Positions 9,901 through 19,941 of a stretch of 64,000 nt of DNA are shown piece after piece. The position numbers were made by a program, and so were the translations under genes. Source of the stretch: Luidia sarsii (lineage: Eukaryota; Echinodermata; Asteroidea; Paxillosida; Luidiidae). A model generated the notes under the pieces. That model worked only from the letters and a program-made list of their open reading frames with translations, made no database searches and was not told the origin of the DNA. The first letter of the stretch is position 1. Each line of letters begins with the position of its first letter. The DNA lies in the NCBI GenBank assembly GCA_949987565.1, contig OX465121.1:248001-312000 (forward strand), given 5' to 3'.

Positions 9901-12900
9901 CCTTCTCTCTCCCCCTTCTCTCTCCCTCTCACCCTCTCCCTCTATCTTCCCCTCACTCTATCTTCTCTCCCCCTTCTCTCTCTCTCACCCTCTCCCTCTA
10001 TCTTCCCCCTCACTCTATCTTCTCTCTCTCCCTTCTCTCTCTCTCCCTCTCTCTCTCTATCTTCCCCTCACTCTATCTTCTCTCCCCCTTCTCTCTCCCT
10101 CACCCTCTCCCTCTATCTTCCCCCTCACTCTATCTTCTCTCTCTCCCTTCTCTCTCTCTCTCCCTCTCTCTCTCTATCTTCCCCTCACTCTATCTTCTCT
10201 CCCCCTTCTCTCTCTCTCACCCTCTCCCTCTATCTTCCCCCTCACTCTATCTTCTCTCTCTCCCTTCTCTCTCTCTCTCCCTCTCTCTCTCTATCTTCCC
10301 CCTCACTCTATCTTCTCTCTCTCCCCCTTCTCTCTCTCTCTCTCCCTCTCTCCCTCTATCTTCCCCCTCACTCTATCTTCTCTCTCTCCCCCTTCTCTCT
10401 CTCTCTCACCCTCTCTCCCTCTATCTTCCCCTCACTCTATCTTCTCTCTCCCCCCTTCTCTCTTTCTCACCCTCTCTCCCTCTATCTTCCCCCTCACTCT
10501 ATCTTCTCTCTCTCCCCCTTCTCTCTCTCTCACCCTCTCTCCCTCTATCTTCCCCCTCACTCTATCTTCTCTCTCCCCCTTCTCTCTCTCTCTCTCTCCC
10601 TCTCTCCCTCTATCTTCCCCCTCACTCTATCTTCTCTCTCTCCCCCTTCTCTCTCTCTCACCCTCTCTCTCTATCTCCCCCAGTCTCTTTCGCATTTATT
10701 TTTCTCGATGTTCCAGCAGTTTAAAAGCAAAATAATAATAAGCAAGGCCCATGCAGGCGGCTGAGCAAATAAAAGACCGTGTAAATAATGAGAGGCGTCC
10801 CCCATCCCCGGACGATGCCAGGGGGCGGATTTGAACCAACAAACAAGACGTCCCCGAGGGTCAAGGGTCGTGACCCCCGAATTCGGTGTCACATGTGGTC
10901 CCGGTGGTTCTTGGGATGGAGGTGAGGGAAATATCAGGGCGAGTCCTACGCCGTAGGCATCGCACCAAACCAATCCAATCCATGTCCACCTCATCAGGAA
11001 GAAATAAACCTTTCTGATTTTGGTGGAAGTGTTATGATCTTGGCAAGGGGAGAAAATTTAGCTGGCGGTGGCAAATTTAGCCAGCATCTGCAATACAGTC
11101 ATTAGATTGTACACCCCCCCCAAAAAAAAAAAAAAAAAATACAATAAAATAAAATCACAAATGTCACAAACTGCTTACTAACTAAAATGACCAAAATGGA
11201 AATAATCATTACAAATTAGGAGGGACTGACGTTTCGATCCTAGCAGGACCTTTCTCATTTTTTGAGCAGGTGGTTTTGCCGTTTTAAAAAAAGCTGGTAT
11301 CTCGTGAGCAAAACGGTTCAAATTGATGGCTATGTGCTATTAGAAGTTGGTCTCCTGGCCGAGATTAGAAATAAAGCCTCCTGCAAAGTTACATTAACCT
11401 CTAAGTTCGAGCTATCAATAAATCATACAATTGCCGGTTCTTATTGTCAGATGCACGAAATGGCAATTCGCTTCGTTTCTGTGACCTAATGTACACTGCA
11501 TTGTGCACAGTATGCCTGATCAGCGTGTAGGCTATGGCCCTCGTGATGTCAGAGGGAACGCCATACACTGCGTTTACACTTGATCCCGCAACGGAGGATC
11601 AGATCCTGCGGTCGCGATCAGCGAGCGGGATCAGATCCCGGGATCCGGATCTGATCTTGCGTTGCGTTTAATTACACTGTCAGTTTTGATCCGGATCTGA
11701 TCCTCCGTGCAGGATCTGATCCTCCTTGCGGGATCAAGTGATTGTAAACGCAGCCTGTAAGGCCGTGTACGAATCTGTTGTCTAGAGCTACGGCTTGATC
11801 TTCACTCCATTGGAAACACACAGGGAGGCGAAGACAATAGCCGTAGCCGTAGCTCTGGAAGCCCGTTTCGGACACTGCCTTAGTCTCGTGGCTGCTGGGA
11901 TGATCGAGTTGGCCACGAAACGTCACGGAAAGATGTACAATGCGTGTCATCTGGAAACGTCCGACGGTGCAAACGGAAATACCACACGTTGAGATACCGG
12001 CTCTTATCGGACCCGTACAAACTCGCATGTGCGATATACACAGGTGTCATAGATATAACATAATGTTTGAGTCGAGGAGAATTTAATCCAATGAGGGTTT
12101 GCCCTGCTTGACGTAATAAGCACTGAGTGCACTGAGTGTGTAGGGGCTTTAAAGCCCCTACAAAACATTGGTAAGATTGCACAATAGAAATGTTCACAGA
12201 TTTACATGAAACATACAGTTTGAAGATGGTTATAGTAGAAACCTCGCACTGAAATATTTCTGCCTAAAATGATGTATTTTTTAAGAAAAGAGTAAAAGAA
12301 ATAGTTTAAGTCTCACCGAGATATAAACGTTTTTATTCGGAATTATTCAATGCATGCTGAGATTTCGCGAAGGAAATGAAACGGTTTTTCACTATTTTCT
12401 CGAGACACGGTTGGCGGATTGAGCTGAAATTTTCACAGGTGTGCTGTTTCATGCATAATATGTTGGATCAGACAACGTATGGATGCTAATAATTATTTGA
12501 CCTCGACCAATGCTGTGCTATCCCTTTAAATAAGAGCACCCTCTCTACCGAGTATCCCTAACTTCTTCCCCGCTTCCCGTGGATTTCAAATTAAGTCTCG
12601 GAATGCTATGACGCCAATTCATTGTGGCAGGTAGAATGACCTTACGACATCACCAGAGGTCGCTCGACCCAGTTCTGGCACTACCCAATTACACGATGAC
12701 GTCACTCCATCGGCTATTGCAATAAACTGGAGCCCAAACGGAATTCCAAAAACGTAATGTTTTTCAATCCGCAAATCGGCAAATCTTCAACTGGGGACTA
12801 CTCCCCAGCCTAGAACCCTGGAGACAACTTTCTTGAAACAGAAATCGTACCTGCTCCATAAACAAAAGGTGTTCTGTGGCTAAGTAGGACCCCAATAGCG

Positions 12901-15071
12901 ACCACCGTGCTTCGCAATTGATGCCGATCGTACATCTGTTCCGTGTCTGATCGTGTTACCTCCAGATCGCTACCGTATAGTGCCGCAGCGGAACCCATTG
13001 GTTTTCAGCCAGCCTCGTCCCCCCGCGGTTGAATTCAGGTCGTTCGTTCCCCAATCGACCCGAAGCCCGGATCTTAAATCACAGACTCCCCCACAACAGT
13101 CCACAAATCATCGAAGGAACCGAAGTGCAGCCATGGGACACCTGTTGCAAGGAGAAATTATGGCGCTGGACTTTGGCGAGGAGTCCGCTCGGATTAGGAA
13201 TGTTCCTCGGGTGTGTGCGATAGATTTATGCTGGTTTAATCCTGGTTTAATAAGGAACGAATTCCCCAGAAATCATCCACAGGAGTCGGTATTAACTTGG
13301 CCAGCACTGGCTGCTACATCTACTCCGCCAGTGCTGACTGTATTAAACATTTCCCGCGTTTCGAAAAATAGCGGGAAATAATTGTCTTAGGAATTCTGCA
13401 ACGCATTGCAGGTGAGGAGGTTACGTAATAGGGCGTCGGTAGGTTTAAATAGGGGAAGAAAGGAGTATTCAGATCAGTTCTAGCAAGCACTCCATAAGAG
13501 ACACACGCATTTCAATTTTGGTGATTTGGATCGTAAACAATTGAGGACAACTTGAGTTCTTATGCGATATTATGCACAGGGCGAAGTCCAACGCCCTCGC
13601 GGAGGAGAATGCTGACTGTTTTTGGGAACATGCTTTTTTTTTAAATTTTTTAATTCTTTTTTGGCCTGGACGCCTGGATGTAGAAGTGGAAGTAAAGATA
13701 AGACACTGTTTGTACATCAGTCGATTTCGTTGCTAGCCATTCTTGAATCACGAGAGGCCCTCCGTTGAGGAAGATGAAACCACGATCACTACTCTCTGTC
13801 CGATTCAGTATAACCAAACAGTACCCAGCTGGTACCCAGTCAGTACAAGAGACCACCTATGGGCAACACACAGAACCTATGCCACACCCAACTAGCACCC
13901 AAATTGTACCAAACTGGAACCCAGTCAGTTTCCCACACAGTACATAATATACCATCTTGGCACCACACAGAACCTATGCCGCACCCAACTAGCACCCAAA
14001 TTGTACCCAACTGGAACCCAGTCAGTTTCCCACCCAGTACATAATATACCATCTAGGCACCACACAGAACCTATGTCGCATCCAACTATAGCACCCAAAG
14101 TGTACCCAACTGGTACCCAGTCAGTGAGCCGCCCAATACATAATAAGATACCTTCTAGACAGCACACAGAACCTTTATTTTACCCAACCAGAACCAAATA
14201 TATACCCATCTGTACCCAGCACGTATACGCCACGGAGCCCATCTAGTCATCACCTCACAGAAACTGCGTTGTACCCAACTGGCAACCAACACCGTCCAAC
14301 CATTTTCACGCCTTGCACGCACGGCACTCGCAGTGATCCCCATTCATTCCGCAAATGGATACCCATCGTCTCCTGCACCCATCAGAGTACCCAATAAACC
14401 CACCACAGTCCCCATCTAGTACCCAGCATCTAAGCGATGTTCCCACCTCGTAGACACTTTCGGCACACATAGCCAGTTCCACACCCAGTACCCATTCAGA
14501 TCCCGCCCGGGTGTATGCCTACAGAGTGTACCCACTGTGCATGCAGCTCTACCGTATACCCAGTACCCTGCATCGCCCATCCCGTTTTATATGAAGTGGA
14601 AGGATTGCGATGACACCATGTAGGCTAGCACATCTCAATTGAGTGTGGCTATGAAAAGAGCCACGTTGAGTTACCGGCTGAGTTTCAGAGCCACGGTCTG
14701 AAAGAAAGATGTGTCACCTCAAACCTTCTACTTTGTGCTTCCACCATGCAAACCTTCAAATCTTAACCCAAACCCAGATTACAGCAGGACCCTACCGATA
14801 GTTCCTCGCCACCCTTCGGCAGCGTGCCGTCCACTGGGTCCGGGCCCGCCGGCTCGCCCACCGCGTCCGCCTCGCTGGTGTCGTGGGGCAAGTTGGCGTT
14901 GGCGTCCGTCGGGCTCGGCCGCTTGGCGCCGGTGCGCTCCCCGTCCCGTTCCCGGTCCGCGGCGATCGGGTTCATGGACAAGTTCTCGATCGGCACCGCT
15001 GCCGTCGACGTCCCACGAACCCCCTCGCCATTCCCGCTCAGCCTCGTCCCGTCGTTGGTAATATCGGTCAT
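6769..15071 (-). CDS. N-terminal part of an unrecognised type II-like single-pass membrane protein (2 exons, partial)
   Basis: Two minus-strand exons join in phase 0: 15071-14796 (276 nt, 92 residues) and 6988-6769 (220 nt). The intron is 7.8 kb. The predicted protein starts MTDITNDGTR, has a polar, probably disordered, acidic/Pro-rich N-terminus, then a Cys-containing segment (HGCYSNKAFEGD, KYCQPS). A single hydrophobic helix follows at ~140-162 (VVVVAVVALTFCILLATVFF) just after HGKR. By the positive-inside rule the N-terminus is cytosolic and the C-terminus outside. The rest of the gene lies left of the window or was not seen. I do not recognise the family. The gene lies downstream of Sulf in the same orientation and is independent of it. 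Confidence 0.7.
6989..7817. other. Intron of the membrane-protein gene, no feature
   Basis: Part of the 7.8-kb intron between 6988 and 14796. AT-rich. A short direct duplication (caaatcatgtacaatttatt-like words, 7340-7385) is the only structure noted. Confidence 0.6.
7818..9120 (+). repeat. CCCTGCC minisatellite, 1.3 kb, strand-asymmetric
   Basis: Tandem ccctgccaccctgcc, ccccctgcc and tgcctgcctgcc motifs, grouped into higher-order units of roughly 65-75 bp marked by cccctccctgcctgcctgcc. The minus strand is almost pure GGGCAGGGGG-type sequence with dense G runs (G-quadruplex potential). Long frames here are simple-repeat artefacts. Confidence 0.95.
9121..10680 (+). repeat. CT-rich polypyrimidine array, ~1.5 kb
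   Basis: After a short CT/ACC block and ~220 bp of ordinary sequence (9205-9425), an almost uninterrupted C/T tract follows. Its repeating unit of ~60-65 bp is ctctatcttccccctcactc followed by tatcttctctctctccccct. The complementary strand is polypurine, so the tract could form triplex (H-DNA). Non-coding. Confidence 0.93.
10681..11567. other. Intron sequence with one R1 fragment
   Basis: Ordinary intronic sequence. 11228-11262 (minus) holds gacgtttcgatcctagcagg and aaggtcc words of the R1 repeat, preceded by the family's aaatgtcacaaactgcttac flank. Confidence 0.6.
11568..11758 (+). mobile_element. Palindromic MITE with GATC-rich interior
   Basis: Left end gcgtttacacttgatcccgc and right end gcgggatcaagtgattgtaa...acgc are inverted copies. 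The interior repeats ggatcagatcc / ggatctgatcc about eight times. About 190 bp. Confidence 0.75.
12154..12535 (+). mobile_element. Divergent R3-family MITE
   Basis: It begins cccctacaaaacattggtaa and ends cgaccaatgctgtgctat...ccctttaaat, related to the R3 family at 60397-60775. The interior is diverged. Just before it (12040-12150) is half of an R4-type hairpin element. Confidence 0.5.
12536..13824. other. Intron sequence, no feature
   Basis: Some open frames occur (for example 12953-13381 on plus) but without splice logic or recognisable protein character. Nothing supported. Confidence 0.5.
13825..14580 (+). repeat. ~97-bp tandem repeat grading into dispersed TACCCA words
   Basis: cacacagaacctatgccgca recurs at ~13869, 13966, 14063 and, degraded, 14165, a 97-bp period. 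Each unit includes gtacccaactggaacccagt. Beyond 14200 only scattered (g)tacccag words remain to ~14580, which looks like an old, decayed array. Confidence 0.85.
14610..14762 (+). repeat. R2-family palindromic remnant next to membrane-protein exon 1
   Basis: Contains ggattgcgatgacaccatgt and the inverted end atgtgtcacctcaaaccttc, with the gagttaccggctgag segment between. The hammerhead-like core is missing. Confidence 0.65.
14796..15071 (-). CDS. Exon 1 of the unrecognised membrane protein
   Basis: ATG at 15071-15069 in the context ACAAAAATGA (A at -3). The donor is CTATCG|gtaggg, phase 0. The exon is much more GC-rich than its surroundings and has no stop. It encodes a hydrophilic segment rich in G, E, D, P and T with no signal peptide, as expected for the cytosolic tail of a type II protein. 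An upstream in-frame TTG adds nothing convincing. The opposite strand is also open but lacks splice logic. Confidence 0.7.
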
Positions 15072-16310
15072 TTTTGTGCTCGGTAGCGACAAACAAAAAA
15101 TCTTCCTCTCAGAAAATCTACATAACTTGGAGAACAGGCGGGTGTTGAGACTACATCTAGCCTATGGAGCGAGCTCCGACTTTGTCTGAATTTCCGCACT
15201 ATGAAAACACGTCAAAACGGTTGATACTTGTACAGCGAATACCGTTGCTATGGCAAGTATTAATTTTGGCCTGCCGTCGACTGGGCCTCAATCTTTCACT
15301 CAACTAATAAAAGGAAATCCTTCTTTCACTAGGTATCAATATCATGCGCCGATGACACATCCCAATTGGTCGATGCAAGCCCGCTTCATCGAGAGGGTCT
15401 TCTATACGCACGCGCATGCAGTTTAGCCACGCCCCCTTTCGGCCAACAGGGAGCAGGCACAGCAGAATCACATGATCGGTCACGTGATTTAGACCACTGA
15501 CAACCACTATGCGCTTCTTGATAGCAAGCGAGGCTTTCTTTGCAGAGCAACATTGATGGCTGTTTCCTGTCGAATAAAAAGTACATGCACCAATAAATAT
15601 ACATGTACTTCATGACAATAAAGGCAAAAAATGGTAAGGAACTGATTTTTTTTGGAGCGACTAAGTTTATTACGCACATAATTATTTTCCAGATATTTCA
15701 TCCAAATTGATAAAAGTTATTACATAATACTCTGTGTTGGGACTGTGTACAACAGCTGTATTACTCAAATCAATCAATGATAAATAAAAAGGTTTTTATA
15801 AAAAAAATATTCATATAACAGCCGTTAACTTGTTTTAAATTCTTGCACAACGTACAGTATTGAGGGTACCTTTTAAATGCAATGCGAGTTTTTGAAAATG
15901 ATTTTGACTCCTATTTTAGTCAAGTTATAGGCTAATGTACAGTATCAATGATATACGCCCTCACACACATTAAACCATTATCACACAGCCAGGTAACACT
16001 AGTGCAAGTACAAAAATAAAACCTAGGCTAAAGAAATGGTTATGTATATGCCGCGTTCAGTCAAAGCCATGCTTTATTGAAAATCATTCTTACAACAAGA
16101 TGTAGAATTAATTCATGAGCCGTCGTAAAGATCAACTTTTAGATCAAGAAATTGTCCATACTTTTAAGTGTAATAGTCCTAATGATCGATTGTAATAATC
16201 ATCGTCACATAATCTTAGCAGGATGAAAGTGCTGGACAAACCTTACATCAAAGGAAATAATTTACTTTTTCGCATTGAACTATTTTTCAAACAAATAAAT
16301 GAAAAAAAGA
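15072..16310. other. Upstream flank of the membrane-protein gene, no promoter motif identified
   Basis: The 5' side (minus strand) of the ATG at 15071. AT-rich with a CG-rich patch at 15355-15460. No TATA element could be assigned. Confidence 0.5.
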
Positions 16311-16339
16311 AGTGGGAACTTAAGACCAAATTGAAAAAA

Positions 16340-16610
16340 AGGCAAAGAAATCCGGACCGGGATTTGAACCAGAGACCACTAGATTTCCGTACCATCGCTC
16401 TAACAATCCGAGCTATCCAGCCCTATAGATGGTGGCCCTCTATAATAGTCAACAAGTCTTTGCCGGTGGGGGCGCCAGTCAGAAGCAATTCAACCATTAA
16501 CTGCCGTATAAATATCTCCGTGGATCACACCCACGCTTTCATTCAGATGCAGACAATCTTATCGTTGTCAACCTGGCTACAGCAGCTCGGGGATCACATA
16601 GAGAATGAAA
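16340..16610 (-). repeat. tRNA-derived SINE copy
   Basis: Reverse orientation. ggatttgaaccagagacc (B box complement) and gagctatccagccc (A box complement) form the head, followed by the body through gcagctcggggatcacat. Confidence 0.75.
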
Positions 16611-17076
16611 CTTCCTCAATTTAAAGTCGATGAAATAAAATAATGAGAAATTGACTGGGAACTTTAGAAAAACAAAAAATCAAGACATTTAAGAAAACAA
16701 ATGACTGGACCGGGATTTATATTCGAATTTCACATTATTTTGTTTTGCTTGAGTTGCCGTTGGAAATTGCACGCTATGTATGAATTATATACATGTAACA
16801 TGTTTTTCGGTTTGGACAGGCTCTGAATAATCATGTTCGTTTTTCTATTGGTTCTATCGTGGATCTTACTATTTCCTATTAGAACACTTTAAATAAATAC
16901 ACCACTGGAATATCTTTATCACTGACAAAATAAGCAATTTATATTTTCTTTCTTTTAATTTTGTAATAACAAAAGGCAGGACTTAGAACTAGTAAGCCAA
17001 CAAATCTTTTTTTTTCTTTTTCCATACCCTGTTTTCGTGTTCTCAACATAAAAACATAAAAAGTCACTTTTAATAA

Positions 17077-17432
17077 AGGCCCTATACAACATTGGTAAAA
17101 ATCAAAAGATTGCCACAGTTTGTGTGTTAAATCAATAAGCATTCCAAAAAAGAAATCCTGCAAAGGTTTAAGCTCAAATGGTAATCTGAGAAAGTAGAAA
17201 TAGGCCGGTCTATAGTGTAAGAAATAGTTTATGACTCGCGAGTAATAAACTATTTGTCGATGGATGTTTGAGGGTCGATTTCTCGAGACGTACAGTGTAT
17301 ACTGTAGACCGTAACATTTCTACATGAGGATTCTATCATGACCATCTACAAAAATGTGTAAATTAGAAGGAAACTTGTGGACAGGGTTAAGACGCCCTAC
17401 CGATCTTCCCAGTGTTGTATTGGGCCTTTAAA
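17077..17432 (-). mobile_element. R3-family MITE
   Basis: It has the family's ends (aggccctatacaacattggt at the left, its inverted form near 17415-17432) and the central palindrome aaatagtttatgactcgcga...taaactattt. It is an inverted copy relative to 60397-60775. Confidence 0.8.
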
Positions 17433-17532
17433 CAGAACATGGAATCTCCCCTGAACTTCGTGACCGCAAAGGGATGGGTAAACTTTGCCCTCCAAACAAC
17501 AAAACAAAAATGATAACGAAATACCACTTAGC

Positions 17533-17722
17533 AAAAGGGAAAAAATCAATGAGAGTTTGCCCTGTTCGACGTAATAAGCACCGAGTGCTCAGTGCTTTGC
17601 CCGATGCCTGATGATTTGATGAGGGTTCGAATCCCTCCCGAGGTGCCAAAAGCATCGGGCAAAGCACTGAGCACGATCGGTGCTTAGCACGTCGAGCATG
17701 GCAAACCCTCATTGAATGACAT
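17533..17722 (+). mobile_element. R4-family hairpin element carrying a tRNA 3'-half-like segment
   Basis: The arms (gcaccgagtgctcagtgctt / aagcactgagcacgatcggtgc; gggcaaag inverted) form a long stem. The loop holds gagggttcgaatccctc, a perfect T-arm with TTCGAAT, followed by ccgaggtgcca, like a tRNA acceptor end. The outer ends are caatgagagtttgccctg / gcaaaccctcattg. No D arm or anticodon arm is visible. Confidence 0.65.
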
Positions 17723-18379
17723 ACTCCGTCACGCAAAAATACATGTTATGCTTTTGAACAGGTGCATAATTTTGAAGAAATAAAAAAAAAACGAACACCC
17801 TACAAAGAAATACAAAACAAGAACATAATTTCCCGTAGTCTACTTTTTTATGCAGTTTTTCCTCACACGGTAAATATAAGTCGATATATAGGGAGTACTC
17901 TCAAATAACGGACAACACACGGGGAAAGAAAATTCTCATTTCTATACTTTATAGAAACAACCGAAAATCGAGGCAAGAAAACTGTTCAAAAATATTTTGC
18001 TTAGGAAACCAAAAAGAAATTAGAGTGCGTCTGTGGTTCTAAGATTACAGCGTTCACCTGTCTTTTATCTTGAGATCTTTGGTCTTAAGTGTTTTTTTCA
18101 CCATTCCTTAGAAACTCTTGAAATCTGCAAGTATTTTATTTAGCTTAGTCATTAGATCCCTCCTCAAAATTACCTTTCAAATAATAATTCTCGAAATTAT
18201 TTTTTAAATAATTTCGAGAATTTGTTTTTAAAATAATAAATTATTTTCCAATAATTTTGAGAAATGACTTAATTTAGAGTGGTCGTTATTTATTCTTCAC
18301 CTACTCTAAACTATCGGACAGAGTTATCTTATTTATTTATTTATTTTATCATTTTATTTATTTATTTGTTTGTTTATAT

Positions 18380-18500
18380 AGGAGGGTTTGCGGTGACACC
18401 ATGTATAAGGTCTCTTAAAGAAGACATATGGTTCTGAAAAGAACCTGAGTGATAACTCGACGTTCCGGCCAGTATGCTCTGCCCGTCATCAGGAGTATTC
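18380..18500 (-). repeat. R2-family copy with hammerhead core
   Basis: Plus-strand end gggtttgcggtgacaccatg, then gttctgaaaagaacc, ending in the minus-strand hammerhead-like motif at 18456-18495. Confidence 0.75.
18456..18495 (-). ncRNA. Hammerhead-ribozyme-like motif (R2 family)
   Basis: Minus strand: stem I CUC/GAG, canonical core CUGAUGA, one extra C, then stem II GGGCAG...CUGGCC with one mismatch, followed by GGAACGUC (consensus GAAACGUC). The A13-to-G change probably inactivates this copy. Assignment rests on the motif pattern; no folding was run. Confidence 0.45.
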
Positions 18501-18912
18501 ACCAAGGGACTCGGGGCAAATGCGTGTTTGCTAGATTCTTGTGGCATTATAACAGGTAGTAGAAATGTGACCGAAGCCTAAGCCCGAGCCTAAGCCTTCA
18601 TTTCTGTAAACGGCCTATGAAACTGGACATTCCAAACTACACCCATTTGTTTTTGTTCAGAAAGCATACGTCATATCCAGCTTCCCCAAACTAATGGCCA
18701 GTATAGCCACATACCACCCTCCCAAAGCAATGTACTACAACAAAAGTATATCTTTGGTGTCACTACGTTTTGTAAAGAAAAAATAAATTTATATAATAAA
18801 AGTCTCTCATGTTGGAATTGCTTAACTTAGAAAGAAAAAGTAATATGCTAAAATGTGGCAAAGTGCTTACTGACTAAAAAAGACCAAAAAGCGAATATCA
18901 AAAATGAGGTGG

Positions 18913-18995
18913 GCCTGACGTTCTGATCTAAGCAGGAACTTTCTCAAAGGCAGAAAGGTCCTGCTTGGATCGAAACGTCAGGTCCGCCTAATAAA
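18913..18995. repeat. Head-to-head pair of R1 repeats (palindrome)
   Basis: The minus copy at 18913-18951 (gcctgacgttctgatctaag...aaaggc) is followed immediately by a plus copy (gaaaggtcctgcttggatcg, aaacgtcagg). Confidence 0.8.
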
Positions 18996-19064
18996 ACACC
19001 CAAAACCAAATACCAAATTTTGTGTATCCTTTTACTGAAGACGTTACAGACGTTTATGCGGTAT

Positions 19065-19070
19065 TTTATT
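19065..19070 (-). promoter_or_regulatory. Candidate polyadenylation signal AATAAA for Sulf
   Basis: The only AATAAA I find on the minus strand in the ~0.9 kb after the stop at 19942. It would give a 3' UTR of about 0.9 kb. The hexamer is short, so chance occurrence is possible. Confidence 0.2.
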
Positions 19071-19941
19071 GGCATTATTAACAGCCATTTTGCTATTTAG
19101 AATAGTTCATCTTACTAGGTAATGCAAGCTGTGAATCACTGGTTATTCATTACAAATGGCTGAGCTACTTCAGATGGCACCGCGGCCAGCAGATTTCTCA
19201 AGGCACACACTAGAAGGAGACGAGGTTAATACGCCTACATTTATAGCCCTACCCTCCCGCCTTCTCTCGCTCCTATTCTCACCACAAATACTGAAAGGCT
19301 AATCTCTTTAACATTTAAAAAAAAGCATCTTAGCATTGTATTGCCTATCCCATCGAAACGAGACCTCTGGAGACTTGGTACAACTTCCTACGGAGAATAT
19401 ACAGTCGGTCTAGCGCCACGCCTGCCAGGAGAAAAGTCACTTGTGTTCCTGCCATTTGGCTGTCAGCACTGTCAGGGGGATCAGACTAGCTGCTTGGCAG
19501 CATGGTTCCTTGACAGAAACTGCACTGTGCACCACTTCCGACAAGCCCGGGAACCACTCTGGTGGCTGAGCCACTGCACTGTCTGGTACAGTCTCAACAG
19601 CATGCAACCCGTTCTTGCCTCATGACTTGATTGTGGAAGCATTTTCTTTCCCTAATTCTCCACATCCTCAGAATTGAGTTGTTCCATGTTGGTCCGTAAG
19701 AATATCTGGCAATTAACGCACGAGTGAATAGGAACCAACTTGACAGTTTGGAGAGAAGCAGAGACATCAAGGAGAAAGAGCAAAAGAGTTTTTTGGGGTC
19801 AAAGACCAAGACCTTGTTGCACTAAACTATTGTAATCACAGCCCAGGGGGGGGGGCCTCCTTCCTCTATAGGCAGGAGATGTTCGGGTCCTCCTGGCTCT
19901 CCCATGCTCAGTCCTGAAACCCTGACTCTTCGCCACTGTCC

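Larger units (their letters stand above)
17723..19064. other. Intergenic sequence with repeat ends
   Basis: A perfect hairpin attctcgaaattatttt / aaaataatttcgagaat lies at 18187-18223, and (TTTA)n at 18325-18375. M1 half-end at 18565-18612. R1 and R2 copies are listed separately. No gene is seen. Confidence 0.6.

Noticed and set aside
9608..10735. 375-codon Ser/Leu/Pro-rich plus frame
   Set aside because: Translation of the CT array.
12953..13381. 142-codon plus frame, not low-complexity
   Set aside because: No recognisable domain, no good splice or Kozak context, overlapped by other frames; lies within the intron of the membrane-protein gene.
17428..17736. Frame with REGFEPSS, a string often seen in databases
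   Set aside because: It is the antisense translation of a tRNA-like T-arm, not a protein.
19341..19625. 94-codon plus frame
   Set aside because: Falls in the probable Sulf 3' UTR, antisense, without supporting signals.
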